DNA from: Terrabacter sp. Root181
Lineage (GTDB): Bacteria; Actinomycetota; Actinomycetes; Actinomycetales; Dermatophilaceae
Direction of reading: 5' to 3'
Assembly: GCF_001428505.1 (NCBI RefSeq)
Contig: NZ_LMHU01000005.1
Coordinates: 1 to 64,000 of the forward strand
Length of the DNA stretch: 64,000 nt
Shown here: one piece after another, positions 36,452 to 46,400 of the stretch
How the letters are laid out: every line of letters starts with the position of its first letter
How positions within the stretch are numbered: the first letter of the stretch is position 1
Notes under the pieces: model-generated
Databases searched by the model: none
Seen by the model: only the letters and a program-made list of their open reading frames with translations
What the model was told of the DNA's origin: nothing
Made by a program: the position numbers and the translations under genes

Positions 36452-36460
36452 TTCGATCAC

Positions 36461-38185
36461 ATGACCGTCACCGAATCCGCGACCGGAACGGGCCCCGCGC
36501 GCCCCGGCACGCGTCCGCCCCGCGCCGGCCGCTCCAACGGGCAGTGGAAGGTCGACGGCACCGAGCCGCTCAACGGCAACGAGGCGTGGAAGCAGGAGGA
36601 CGGCGGGCTCAACGTCCGCGAGCGCATCGAGCAGGTCTACTCGCGCGAGGGCTTCGCGTCCATCCCGCCCCAGGACCTCTCCGGCCGGTTCCGCTGGTGG
36701 GGGCTCTACACGCAGCGCCGTCCCGGCATCGACGGCGGCCGCACGGCCCAGCTCGACGACACCGAGCTGTCCGACGAGTACTTCATGCTCCGCGTCCGCC
36801 TCGACGGCGGCGCGATCGGCCTCGCCCAGCTGCGCGTCCTCGCGGAGATCAGCCACGAGTTCGCCCGCGGCACGGCAGACATCAGCGACCGCCAGAACAT
36901 CCAGTACCACTGGATCCGCGTCGAGGACGTCCCCGAGATCTGGCGCCGCCTCGAGGCCGTCGGCCTCCAGACGACCGAGGCCTGCGGCGACACCCCCCGC
37001 GTCATCCTCGGCAGCCCGCTCGCCGGCGTCGCGCAGGACGAGATCATCGACCCGACGCCGGTCATCGACGAGATCCTCGACCGCTACATCGGCGACCCCG
37101 AGCTCGCCAACCTGCCGCGCAAGTTCAAGTCGGCCATCACCGGCCACCCGAGCCTGGACGTCGTGCACGAGATCAACGACATCTCCCTCGTCGGCGTCGT
37201 CCACCCCGAGCTCGGCGCCGGCTACGACCTCTGGGTCGGCGGTGGCCTCTCGACGAGCCCCCGCCTGGCCGAGCGCGTCGGGGTCTTCGTGCGGCCCGAG
37301 GAGGCGGCCGAGGTCTGGCACGGCGTCATCCGGATCTTCCGCGACTACGGCTACCGCCGCCTGCGCAACAAGGCCCGCCTCAAGTTCCTCCTCGCCGAGT
37401 GGGGCCCCGAGAAGTTCCGCCAGGTGCTCCAGGACGAGTACCTCGAGCGTGAGCTCCCCGACGGCCCGCCGCCGGCCCCCGCCAATGGTCCCGGCGACCA
37501 CGTCGGCGTGCACCTGCAGAAGGACGGCAAGCGCTACATCGGCGCCGCCCCCACCGTCGGGCGCATCAGCGGTGACGTCCTCACCGGTCTCGCCGAGCTC
37601 ATGGAGTCGGTCGGCTCCGACCGGCTGCGCCTCACCCCGCACCAGAAGCTCGTCGTCCTCGACGTGCCCGGTCGCCGGGTGCGCGGCGCCGTGACGCGCC
37701 TCGAGAAGCTCGGGCTGAGCACCGCGCCGAGCCCCTTCCGCCGGCACACGATGGCGTGCACCGGCATCGAGTTCTGCAAGCTCGCCATCGTCGAGACCAA
37801 GGCGACGGCCGCGACGACGATCGCCGCTCTCGAGCAGCGCCTCGCCGACGTCACCGGGCAGCTCGACACCCCGATCAGCCTCAACGTCAACGGCTGCCCC
37901 AACTCCTGTGCGCGCATCCAGGTGGCCGACATCGGCCTCAAGGGCCAGCTCGTGACGATCGACGGCGAGCAGGTGCCGGGCTTCCAGGTGCACCTCGGCG
38001 GTGGCCTCGCCTCCGTCGACCGCGACGAGGCCGGCCTCGGACGCACCGTCCGCGGCCTCAAGGTGACGGCCGACGACCTGCCCGACTACGTCGAGCGCGT
38101 CGTGCGGACCTTCCTCGACCAGCGCGAGTCCGGCGAGAGCTTCTCGTCGTGGACCCGTCGAGCAGACGAAGGAGCACTCCTGTGA
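36461..38185 (+). CDS. sirA: Assimilatory sulfite reductase (ferredoxin), sirohaem/4Fe-4S
   Basis: A 574-residue sirohaem-dependent reductase that converts sulfite to sulfide. Two ferrodoxin-like half-domains precede paired sirohaem domains. The cluster ligands are visible as T-M-A-C-T-G-I-E-F-C (C-x5-C) and N-G-C-P-N-S-C (C-x3-C) in the C-terminal third. Nitrite reductases look alike, but the downstream cysH-cysD-cysN-sirohaem synthase genes make sulfite the substrate. The ATG at 36461 has no ribosome site and lies about 10 bases after a TATACA box, so the mRNA may be leaderless. It overlaps cysH by GTGA. Confidence 0.92.
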   Translation: MTVTESATGTGPARPGTRPPRAGRSNGQWKVDGTEPLNGNEAWKQEDGGLNVRERIEQVYSREGFASIPPQDLSGRFRWWGLYTQRRPGIDGGRTAQLDDTELSDEYFMLRVRLDGGAIGLAQLRVLAEISHEFARGTADISDRQNIQYHWIRVEDVPEIWRRLEAVGLQTTEACGDTPRVILGSPLAGVAQDEIIDPTPVIDEILDRYIGDPELANLPRKFKSAITGHPSLDVVHEINDISLVGVVHPELGAGYDLWVGGGLSTSPRLAERVGVFVRPEEAAEVWHGVIRIFRDYGYRRLRNKARLKFLLAEWGPEKFRQVLQDEYLERELPDGPPPAPANGPGDHVGVHLQKDGKRYIGAAPTVGRISGDVLTGLAELMESVGSDRLRLTPHQKLVVLDVPGRRVRGAVTRLEKLGLSTAPSPFRRHTMACTGIEFCKLAIVETKATAATTIAALEQRLADVTGQLDTPISLNVNGCPNSCARIQVADIGLKGQLVTIDGEQVPGFQVHLGGGLASVDRDEAGLGRTVRGLKVTADDLPDYVERVVRTFLDQRESGESFSSWTRRADEGALL

Positions 38186-38931
38186 CCGCAGTCCCCCTCG
38201 CGACCCCGAAGGTGCCGCGCAGGCGCCGCAGCGAGGTCGAGCTCAAGGCGATCGTCGACGACTTCAACGAGACGCTCGGCGCCGACCCCGAGCACGAGCC
38301 CACGGCCGACGAGGTCGCCGCGTGGGCGGCCTTCCACTTCGACGGCACCCTCGCGGTGGCCTGCTCGATGGCCGATGCCGTCCTGCCCCACGTCGTCTCG
38401 CGCTTCGCGCCGGGCGTCGACGTCCTCTTCCTCGAGACCGGCTACCACTTCTCCGACACGATCGTCACCCGCGACATCGTCGCCGAGGACCTGCCGATCA
38501 CGCTCGTCAACGTGCTGCCCGAGCTGACCGTCGCCGAGCAGGACGAGAAGTACGGCGCCCGCCTCTACGAGCGCGACCCGGCGCTCTGCTGCCAGATGCG
38601 CAAGGTCGAGCCGCTCGCGCGGACCCTGCCGCTCTACGAGGCGTGGGTCACCGGCGTGCGGCGCGAGGAGGGCCCGACCCGGGCCGACACCCCCCTCGTG
38701 ACGTGGGACGCCAAGAACGGCCTCGTCAAGATCAACCCGCTCGCGGCGTGGACCTTCGACGAGCTGCTGGCGTATGCCGGTGAGCACCAGGTCGAGGTCA
38801 ACTCCCTCCTCTCCGACGGCTACCCGTCGATCGGCTGCGAGCCGTGCACCCGCCGGGTCGAGCCCGGCGAGGACCCCCGCGCCGGCCGCTGGGCCGGCTT
38901 CTCCAAGACCGAGTGCGGACTCCACACATGA
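38182..38931 (+). CDS. cysH: APS reductase, [4Fe-4S] type
   Basis: A 249-residue phosphoadenylyl-/adenylyl-sulfate reductase. The presence of C-C in D-P-A-L-C-C-Q-M-R-K and C-E-P-C in S-I-G-C-E-P-C-T-R marks the iron-sulfur APS reductase class rather than the PAPS type. The catalytic Cys is in the C-terminal T-E-C-G-L-H. It reduces APS to sulfite for the upstream reductase. GTG at 38182 overlaps the upstream stop and has AGGAG 7 bases before; its own TGA overlaps cysD by ATGA. The absence of a cysC gene in the operon agrees with direct APS reduction. Confidence 0.93.
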   Translation: MTAVPLATPKVPRRRRSEVELKAIVDDFNETLGADPEHEPTADEVAAWAAFHFDGTLAVACSMADAVLPHVVSRFAPGVDVLFLETGYHFSDTIVTRDIVAEDLPITLVNVLPELTVAEQDEKYGARLYERDPALCCQMRKVEPLARTLPLYEAWVTGVRREEGPTRADTPLVTWDAKNGLVKINPLAAWTFDELLAYAGEHQVEVNSLLSDGYPSIGCEPCTRRVEPGEDPRAGRWAGFSKTECGLHT

Positions 38932-39875
38932 CGACGACCACCACCACCCCGCCGGCCGTCGCCGCCGCCGACTCCGACGACCGCCGCCTCACGCACCTCG
39001 ACGCGCTCGAGGCCGAGGCGATCCTCGTCATCCGCGAGATGGCCGGCGAGCTCGAGCGGCCGGCGCTGCTCTTCAGCGGTGGCAAGGACTCCGTCGTCAT
39101 GCTCCACCTCGCGACGAAGGCCTTCTGGCCGGCGCCGATCCCCTTCCCGGTGCTGCACGTCGACACGGGCCACAACTTCCCCGAGGTGCTCGCCTACCGC
39201 GACGAGACCGTCGAGCGGCTCGGTCTGCGGCTCGTCGTCGCGAGCGTCCAGGACTACATCGACGACGGACGGCTGCGCGAGCGCGCCGACGGCACCCGCA
39301 ACCCGCTCCAGACGCTGCCGCTGCTCGACGCCATCAACGACAACCGTTTCGACGGCGTCTTCGGCGGCGGCCGCCGCGACGAGGAGAAGGCGCGCGCCAA
39401 GGAGCGCATCGTCAGCCTCCGCGACGAGTTCGGCCAGTGGGACCCGAAGAACCAGCGCCCCGAGCTGTGGAACCTCTTCAACCCCAGGCACCGTCCGGGC
39501 GAGCACGTGCGTGTCTTCCCGATCAGCAACTGGACCGAGGTCGACATCTGGCGCTACATCGACCGCGAGGACATCCCGCTCGCGCCGCTCTACTACGCCC
39601 ACGAGCGCGAGGTCTTCCAGCGCGACGGCATGTGGCTCGCGGTCGGTCCGGTGAGCCGGCCCCGTGACGACGAGCCCGTCGAGACGCGCCTCGTGCGCTA
39701 CCGCACCGTCGGCGACATGTCGTGCACGGGGGCCGTCGAGTCCCCGGCCCGCACCAACGCCGAGATCGTCGTCGAGGTGGCCGCCTCGACCCTGACCGAG
39801 CGCGGCGCCACGCGTGCCGACGACCGGATCTCCGAGGCCGCCATGGAGGACCGCAAGAAGGAGGGCTACTTCTGA
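38928..39875 (+). CDS. cysD: Sulfate adenylyltransferase subunit 2
   Basis: A 315-residue CysD, the ATP-sulfurylase small subunit that joins sulfate to ATP. The PP-loop S-G-G-K-D-S lies near residues 50-55, followed by H-V-D-T-G-H-N-F-P-E, F-G-G-G-R-R-D-E-E-K and the C-terminal D-M-S-C-T-G-A-V pattern; the ending K-K-E-G-Y-F is typical. The ATG overlaps the cysH stop by 4 bases. It works with CysN, whose gene follows after 73 bases. Confidence 0.96.
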   Translation: MTTTTTTPPAVAAADSDDRRLTHLDALEAEAILVIREMAGELERPALLFSGGKDSVVMLHLATKAFWPAPIPFPVLHVDTGHNFPEVLAYRDETVERLGLRLVVASVQDYIDDGRLRERADGTRNPLQTLPLLDAINDNRFDGVFGGGRRDEEKARAKERIVSLRDEFGQWDPKNQRPELWNLFNPRHRPGEHVRVFPISNWTEVDIWRYIDREDIPLAPLYYAHEREVFQRDGMWLAVGPVSRPRDDEPVETRLVRYRTVGDMSCTGAVESPARTNAEIVVEVAASTLTERGATRADDRISEAAMEDRKKEGYF

Positions 39876-39948
39876 GCTCCCCACGACGTTCTCCACTCGT
39901 CCCTCGCTCCGATACGTCGCGGGGGCCCCACGACAAGGACACCCTGAG

Positions 39949-41319
39949 ATGAGCGCCACCAGCACGCCCGTCCTCGACCCGGCCGCCGTCGCCGGCGCCG
40001 CCCGCGGGACGCTCCTGCGGCTCGCCACCGCGGGCTCGGTCGACGACGGCAAGTCGACCCTCGTCGGCCGGCTCCTCCACGACACGAAGTCGGTGCTGTC
40101 CGACCAGCTCGCCGCCGTCGAGCGGGTCAGCCGCGACCGCGGCCTGACCGCTGCAGACCTGGCCCTGCTCACCGATGGCCTGCGCGCCGAGCGCGAGCAG
40201 GGCATCACCATCGACGTCGCCTACCGCTACTTCGCGACGGCGAGCCGCTCGTTCGTCCTCGCGGACTGCCCCGGGCACGTGCAGTACACCCGCAACACCG
40301 TGACGGGCAGCTCGACGGCCGACGTCGTCGTGCTCCTCGTCGACGCCCGCAAGGGCGTGCTCGAGCAGACCCGTCGCCACCTCGCGGTGACCGCGTTGCT
40401 CCGGGTGCCGCACGTCGTCGTTGCCGTCAACAAGATCGACCTCGTCGACTTCTCGCAGGAGGTCTACGACCGCGTCGAGGCCGAGGTGCAGGCCGTGGCC
40501 CGTGAGCTCGGTGTCGTCGACGCCATCGCGATCCCGGTCAGCGCGCTCGACGGCGACAACGTCGCGGAGCGTTCGCCGCGCACGCCCTGGTACGACGGCC
40601 CGAGCCTGCTCGAGCTGCTCGAGGCGCTCCCGCCCTCCGACGACCCGGGGGGCGAGTCCTTCCGGCTGCCGGTGCAGCTCGTCATCCGCCCCCAGGGGGC
40701 GGCCCGCGACGAGGCGCACCGCGACTACCGGGGGTATGCCGGCCAGGTGGCCTCGGGCGTCGTGCGCGTCGGTGACGAGGTGGTGGCCCTCCCGTCGGGC
40801 CGCCGCACGACCGTCGCGGGCATCGACCTCGGCGACCGCGAGCTCCAGGAGGCCTTCGCGCCGCAGTCGGTGACACTGCGCCTCGCCGACGAGATCGACA
40901 TCTCGCGCGGCGACGTCATCGCGGCCGCGGCCGATGCCCCCGAGCCGACGCAGGACATCAAGGCCGTCGTCTGCTGGCTCGGCGACGCGCCGCTGCGCCC
41001 GGCCCAGCGCCTGCTGCTCAAGCACGGTTCGCGCACGGTGCAGACCGCCGTGCGCTCTCTCGACGGAGCCCTCGACCTCGACGACCTCCACACGGTCCCC
41101 GCGGAAGCCCTGTCGCTCAACGACATCGGCCTCGTGACACTTCGTCTCGCCGCGCCCGTCCCGGTCGAGAACTACTCGACCTCGCGCCGCGGTGGCTCGT
41201 TCCTGCTCATCGACGCGCACGACGGGCGCACCGTCGCCGCCGGCATGGTCGGCGCGACCCTGCCCACCGCCGCCGACGCCCCGACCGAGCCCGAGGGTGA
41301 CGAGGAATGGGAGATCTGA
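39949..41319 (+). CDS. cysN: Sulfate adenylyltransferase subunit 1 (GTPase)
   Basis: A 456-residue CysN GTPase, which drives ATP sulfurylation. GTP motifs are plain: G1 G-S-V-D-D-G-K-S-T (near 29-37), G2/G3 region E-Q-G-I-T-I-D and D-C-P-G-H-V-Q-Y-T-R-N (near 105), and G4 N-K-I-D-L-V-D. Two EF-Tu-like beta barrels follow. There is no C-terminal CysC (APS kinase) fusion, consistent with an APS reductase. ATG 39949 follows AAGGA. The next gene starts inside its last 13 bases. Confidence 0.95.
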   Translation: MSATSTPVLDPAAVAGAARGTLLRLATAGSVDDGKSTLVGRLLHDTKSVLSDQLAAVERVSRDRGLTAADLALLTDGLRAEREQGITIDVAYRYFATASRSFVLADCPGHVQYTRNTVTGSSTADVVVLLVDARKGVLEQTRRHLAVTALLRVPHVVVAVNKIDLVDFSQEVYDRVEAEVQAVARELGVVDAIAIPVSALDGDNVAERSPRTPWYDGPSLLELLEALPPSDDPGGESFRLPVQLVIRPQGAARDEAHRDYRGYAGQVASGVVRVGDEVVALPSGRRTTVAGIDLGDRELQEAFAPQSVTLRLADEIDISRGDVIAAAADAPEPTQDIKAVVCWLGDAPLRPAQRLLLKHGSRTVQTAVRSLDGALDLDDLHTVPAEALSLNDIGLVTLRLAAPVPVENYSTSRRGGSFLLIDAHDGRTVAAGMVGATLPTAADAPTEPEGDEEWEI

Positions 41320-42530
41320 AGCCGGGCCTGCCGGTCGTCCTCGACCTGACCGGCCGCCTCGTCGTCGCGGTCGGCGGCGGCCCGGTGTCCGCGCGCCGGG
41401 TCCGGGCCTTCCTCGACGAGGGCGCCGTCGTCCGCGTCGTCGCCCCCTGGCTCTGCGAGGACCTGCGCGACCTGGCCGTCGCCGGCCGGGTCGACTGGGC
41501 CCCGCGCGACTACGCCGGACCCTCCGACCTCGCCGGCGCCTGGTTCGCCCACACCGCCACGGGCGAGCCGTCGGTCGACCGCGAGGTCGCCGCCGACGCC
41601 GAGGCCCTGCGCATCTGGTGCGTCGACGCGACCGACGCGGCCGGCACCACCGCGAGCGTCGCCGCTCGCGCCGACGTGACCACCCCGGACGGCCGCGTCA
41701 CGGTGGCCGCGTATGCCGCGGGCGACCCCGGTCTGGCCGTGACGGTCCGCGACGGGGTGGAGCGGGCGCTCGCCTCGGGCACCCTCGACCTGCGCCGCAC
41801 CCGCACGCACGGCAGGCGCGGCTGGGTCGCCCTCGTCGGCGGCGGCCCCGGCACCGACGGCCTGCTCACGACCCGCGGTCACGAGCTGCTCGCGTCGGCC
41901 GACGTCGTCGTCGTCGACCGGCTCGCACCCCGGGCCGTCGTCGACCGGCTGCCCGCGTCGGTGCGCGTCATCGACGTCGGCAAGACGCCCGGCCACCACC
42001 CGGTGCCGCAGTCGCGGATCAACGACCTGCTCGTCGAGGAGGCCCGGCGGGGCCTCGGCGTCGTGCGCCTCAAGGGCGGCGACCCCTACGTCCTCGGGCG
42101 CGGTGGCGAGGAGCGCGACGCGTGCGAGGCACACGGCATACGGGTCGAGGTGGTGCCCGGCGTGACGAGCGCCGTCAGCGTCCCGGCGGCGGCCGGCATC
42201 CCCGTCACCCACCGCGGCGTGGCGCGCGGCTTCACCGTCGTCACGGGGCACGACGACATCCCGGTGCTGCCGACGGGCGGTGACCACACGCTCGTCCTGC
42301 TCATGGGCGTCACCCAGCTGGCTCGCACGACCGAGCTGCTCGTCCGGCACGGCCGGGCGGCCGACTGCCCCGTCGCGGTCGTCGAACGCGGCTTCGCGCC
42401 CGACCAGCGCACGACCGTCGGCACGGTCGGCACCATCGCCGAGCTCGCGCGCGAGCGGGGTGTGCAGGCCCCCGCCGTCGTCGTCGTGGGTGACGTCGTG
42501 CGCCTCGGACCCGACTGGCGCCGGCGCTGA
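41307..42530 (+). CDS. cysG: Sirohaem synthase: precorrin-2 dehydrogenase fused to SUMT
   Basis: A 407-residue two-domain enzyme of sirohaem synthesis. Residues 1-150 form a Rossmann domain (V-A-V-G-G-G-P-V-S-A-R-R) of precorrin-2 dehydrogenase type. Residues 165-400 form the uroporphyrinogen-III methyltransferase, with V-G-G-G-P-G-T-D-G-L-L-T, L-K-G-G-D-P-Y-V-L-G-R-G-G-E-E and V-V-P-G-V-T-S-A. It supplies the sirohaem of SirA in the same operon. The ATG overlaps cysN by 13 bases. It carries a GGCATAC word at 42135 that uses an ATA codon. Confidence 0.92.
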   Translation: MGDLKPGLPVVLDLTGRLVVAVGGGPVSARRVRAFLDEGAVVRVVAPWLCEDLRDLAVAGRVDWAPRDYAGPSDLAGAWFAHTATGEPSVDREVAADAEALRIWCVDATDAAGTTASVAARADVTTPDGRVTVAAYAAGDPGLAVTVRDGVERALASGTLDLRRTRTHGRRGWVALVGGGPGTDGLLTTRGHELLASADVVVVDRLAPRAVVDRLPASVRVIDVGKTPGHHPVPQSRINDLLVEEARRGLGVVRLKGGDPYVLGRGGEERDACEAHGIRVEVVPGVTSAVSVPAAAGIPVTHRGVARGFTVVTGHDDIPVLPTGGDHTLVLLMGVTQLARTTELLVRHGRAADCPVAVVERGFAPDQRTTVGTVGTIAELARERGVQAPAVVVVGDVVRLGPDWRRR

Positions 42531-42544
42531 ACCGCGCTCACCTC

Positions 42545-42566
42545 GCCCGACCCCAAGGGGTCGGGC
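42545..42566 (+). terminator. Terminator of the sulfate-assimilation operon
   Basis: GCCCGACCCC and GGGGTCGGGC (42545-42554 and 42557-42566) pair perfectly with only two bases between, 14 bases past the cysG stop. Confidence 0.85.
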
Positions 42567-42617
42567 CATCCGTGTTTGGCGGCTGCCCGCGCGTCGGGCT
42601 ATCGTGGTGGCCAACGC

Positions 42618-42633
42618 ATACCCCTATGGGTAT
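42618..42633. promoter_or_regulatory. CsoR/CstR-like operator dyad
   Basis: ATACCC-CTAT-GGGTAT is a 6-bp dyad with 4-base centre, the shape seen for CsoR/CstR/FrmR-family regulators (copper, persulfide or other small stresses). It lies 23 bases upstream of the small Cys-rich gene, just behind a CTATCG box (42599-42604) and a TTGGCG box (42576-42581), so binding would block transcription. No regulator of this family is in the window. Confidence 0.65.
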
Positions 42634-42655
42634 CCATCGAGCGAGGAGAGCGACC

Positions 42656-42829
42656 ATGTGCCGAGCGGCCACCTGCAGGACCTGCGGCAAGACGACGTGG
42701 GCCGGCTGCGGCCAGCACGTCGACCAGGTCATGCGCAACGTGCCCGCGGGCCAGCGCTGCCCGGGTCACACCGAGCCGGACAAGGCGTCCGGCTCCGGCT
42801 TCCTCAGTCGCATGCTCGGTCGCGGCTGA
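42656..42829 (+). CDS. Small Cys-rich zinc-ribbon-like protein
   Basis: A 57-residue protein starting M-C-R-A-A-T-C-R-T-C-G-K-T-T-W-A-G-C-G, with five Cys and two His overall. The C-x4-C-x2-C-x7-C pattern followed by C-P-G-H suggests metal or sulfur binding; similar short proteins are widespread in bacteria without a known role. The ATG at 42656 follows GAGGAGAG. It is placed behind a CsoR/CstR-like operator and directly after the sulfate-assimilation operon, a context that would suit a persulfide- or metal-handling protein. The function is unknown. Confidence 0.72.
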   Translation: MCRAATCRTCGKTTWAGCGQHVDQVMRNVPAGQRCPGHTEPDKASGSGFLSRMLGRG

Positions 42830-42844
42830 CCACGACCGTCCGCG

Positions 42845-43399
42845 TCAGGCGAGCGCGGCCGCCTGCGCCTCGACGATCGAGACGAGCTGCGGCCACCGCA
42901 CCGCCTCTGCCCGTCCCCCGAGAGCCGCGACGACGACCGTGCTGCCGGCGACGCACCACACGGTGAGCGTGCGCGAGTGCTCGCCGTCGAGGACGAACGG
43001 CTGCTCGGCTGCCTCGACGTGGGTCGTGCCGGCCACCTCGGGTGCCGCGACGGTCCGCAGCTCGCCGACGTCGGAGAGGCCCTTGCTCTGTGGCATCGTC
43101 CGCGGCAGGGCGCGCAGCTCGGTCACGGCCGCGCGAGCGTCGTCCGGTGACGCGAAGGGGATGACCTGGATGAAGAGGTCGGCCCGGCCCACCTCCTGGT
43201 AGCCGCGCACGCTCGTCACCGAGCGGATCGCGCGCGCCCGGGTGATGGCCTCGCTCGTGCTTCCGCTCGCACCGGTGCGGTACGTCCGCCCACCGCGCGC
43301 AGCCCACGGGCCGCCGGGCAGGTCCCCCGCCGCCAGACAGGCGTTGCGCGAGCCGATCGACTTGACCTGCGCCAGCATGAGGCGTCCGATGTTCGTCAC
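42845..43399 (-). CDS. Hypothetical protein, 184 residues
   Basis: A protein that I do not recognise, with GTG start at 43399. The N-terminus reads N-I-G-R-L-M-L-A-Q-V-K-S, followed by a G-G-R-T-Y-R-T-G patch and a long alpha/beta domain with an A-G-S-T-V-V-V-A-A strand near the C-terminus. No signal peptide is clear. It is divergent from the GH38 gene with 99 bases between. The frame remains open far upstream across the mannosidase gene, but that extension is only an antisense shadow. Confidence 0.55.
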   Translation of the reverse strand: MTNIGRLMLAQVKSIGSRNACLAAGDLPGGPWAARGGRTYRTGASGSTSEAITRARAIRSVTSVRGYQEVGRADLFIQVIPFASPDDARAAVTELRALPRTMPQSKGLSDVGELRTVAAPEVAGTTHVEAAEQPFVLDGEHSRTLTVWCVAGSTVVVAALGGRAEAVRWPQLVSIVEAQAAALA

Positions 43400-43498
43400 G
43401 CGGTCACGATATGCCGGAGGTCGGCGCCCGTGCGGCGATCGGTCCGGGTCAGGCCGATGTGCCGACGTCCGCGGACCCCGCACTCCTGAGAGGCAGTC

Positions 43499-46400
43499 AT
43501 GCACGACGACATCCCCCTGACCGTGGGCCGCGTGACGCGCGTCCTCAAGGAGCGCATCCTCCCGGCCGTGCACGCCGAGTCGGTGCCGCTCACGGCCCAG
43601 TGGCACGAGCTGCCGGGCGAGCCGGTCCCCCCGGCCGAGGGGCTCGCGCTCGACTACACGCCGTATGCCGTGGGCACCCCGTGGGGCGCAGCCTGGGGCA
43701 CGACGTGGTTCCGCCTCACCGGCCGCGTGCCGGCGCACTGGGCCGGACGACGCGTGGAGGTGGTCGCCGACCTCGGCTTCGACCGCGACATGACCGGTTT
43801 CCAGTGCGAGGGCCTCGTCTACCGGGCCGACGGCACGCCCGTGAAGTCCCTCAACCCGCGCAACCAGTGGGTGCTCGTCGCGGACGAGGCCGAGGCCGAG
43901 CAGGCCGTCGAGCTCTACGTCGAGGCCGCCTCGAACCCGATCCTGGTCGCGGGCAACCCCTTCGTGCCGACGCGCGAGGGCGACATCGTCACGAGCTCGT
44001 CGACGCGCCTCTACACGACGGGCCGACTCGACCTCGCGGTCTTCGAGCGCGACGTCTTCGAGCTGGCGCTCGACGTCGAGGTGCTGCTCGGGCTGCAGGC
44101 CGAGCTGCCCGCCGGTCCCCGCCGGATGCGGGTGCTCCAGGCGCTCGACGACGCCATGGACCGCCTCGACCTCCAGCACGTCGCCGCGACGGCCGCCGAT
44201 GCGCGCGCCGCCCTCGTCGACGTGCTCGCGCAGCCCGCAGAGGCCAGCGCGCACGCGATCTCGGCCATCGGCCACGCGCACATCGACTCCGCGTGGCTCT
44301 GGCCGGTGCGCGAGACGATCCGCAAGGTCGCGCGCACCACGTCGTCGATGACGACGCTCATCGACGAGACCGACGACTTCGTCTACGGCATGTCGAGCGC
44401 CCAGCAGTACGCGTGGATCAAGGAGCACCGGCCCGAGGTCTGGGAGCGTGTCCGGGCCGCCGTGGCGGCCGGGCGCTTCGTGCCGCTCGGTGGCATGTGG
44501 GTCGAGAGCGACACCGTCATGCCGTCGGGCGAGTCGCTCGTGCGCCAGTTCCTCCACGGCCAGCGCTTCTTCGAGACCGAGCTCGGCATCCGCTGCCGGG
44601 GCGTCTGGCTGCCCGACAGCTTCGGCTACTCGCCCGCCCTGCCGCAGCTGATGCGCCGGGCCGGCTTCGAGTGGTTCTTCACCCAGAAGATCTCGTGGAA
44701 CCAGGTCAACACGTTCCCGCACCACACCTTCCTCTGGGAGGGCATCGACGGCTCCCGCGTCCTCAGCCACTTCCCGCCGATGGACACCTACAACGCGCAG
44801 CTCTCGGGCTCGGAGGTCGCCACGGCGTCGCGCCAGTTCCGCGAGAGCCGCCACGCGAGCGGCTCCATCGCCCCGGTCGGCTGGGGCGACGGAGGCGGCG
44901 GCACGACCCGCGAGATGACCGGCACGGCGAGCCGTCTCGCCGACCTCGAGGGCAGCCCCACGGTGCGCTGGGAGCACCCCGACGCCTTCTTCGACCGCGC
45001 CCGCGGGGAGCTGGCGCACCCGCCCGTCTGGGTCGGCGAGCTCTACCTCGAGCTGCACCGGGCCACGCTGACGTCGCAGCACCGGACCAAGCAGGGCAAC
45101 CGGCGCACCGAGCACCTGCTCGTCGAGGCGGAGCTGTGGGCGGCCACGGCCGCGGTGCGGACGGGGACGGCATACCCCCACGACGAGCTCGACGCGCTGT
45201 GGCAGCAGGTGCTGCTCCAGCAGTTCCACGACATCCTGCCCGGGACGTCGATCGCGTGGGTGCACCGCGAGGCCGTGGAGCAGTACGGCCGGGTCACCGA
45301 GGCGGCCGAGGCGATCGTCGCCCGCTCGCTCGCGGCGCTCGTCGGTGAGGGCGGAGTGGAGGTCGAGGCCAACGCCGCGCCCTTCGAGCGGTCGGGGGTG
45401 CCGGCGGGTGGCGCCGTCACGCGTGAGCCCGCGACCCACGAGCCGGGGGCGTATGCCGTGTCCCTGAGCGAGCGCGACGGCGGCTGGGTCCTCGACAACG
45501 GCGTCGTCACCGTCACCGTCTCGGCCGACGGGCTGGTCACCTCGGCCGTCGACGTCGCGACGGGACGCGAGGCGGTCGCGCGGGGGCGGGCGGCCAACCT
45601 GCTCCAGCTCCACCAGGACGTCCCGAACCGCTGGGACGCGTGGGACGTCGACCGCTACTACCGCAACCGCGTCACCGACGTGCGCGACGTGAGCGCCCTG
45701 ACGGCATCGGTCGGCGAGGACGGCGTGGCCCGGGTCGTCGTCGAGCGGCGCATCTCCCCTGCGTCGACGGTGCGGCAGGAGCTCTCGCTCGCGCCGGGTG
45801 CGCGGGTGCTCGAGATCTCGCAGGAGACCGACTGGCACGAGACCGAGACGTTCCTCAAGGTCGCCTTCCCCCTCGACGTGCGTGCCGAGCACGTCGCCGC
45901 CGAGACCCAGTTCGGCTTCCACCGGCGGGTGACGCACACGAACACGAGCTGGGAGGCGGCGAAGTTCGAGACGTCGATGCACCGTTTCGTGCTCGCCGAG
46001 GAGCGCGGCTTCGGGGTCGCGCTCGTCAACGACTCGATCTACGGCCACGACGTCACCCGCGACGTGGACGGTGACGACGTCGTCACGACGGTCCGTCTGT
46101 CGCTGCTGCGGGCGCCGCGCTTCCCCGACCCCGGGACCGACCAGGGCGTCCAGACCCACCGCTACGGCCTCGTCGTCGGCGCGGACGCCGACGTCGCCAC
46201 CCGCGAGGGCGCGCTCATGGGCACGCCGGCCCGTCGGGTCACCGGTGCGCACGGCGTCGACCCGCTCGTCACCGTGACCGGCGAGGGCATCGTCGTGTCG
46301 AGCGTCAAGGAGGCCGCCGACCGCTCGGGCGACCTCGTCGTCCGGGTCTACGAGTCGCTCGGGGGCCGCGCCCGGGGCACCCTGCGCCTCGACCTCCCGG

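Noticed and set aside
43400-46252. Very long open frame on the minus strand across the GH38 gene
   Set aside because: It is antisense to a well-supported mannosidase and has Arg/Val/Asp-rich shadow composition; only the last 184 codons (42845-43399) look like a gene.
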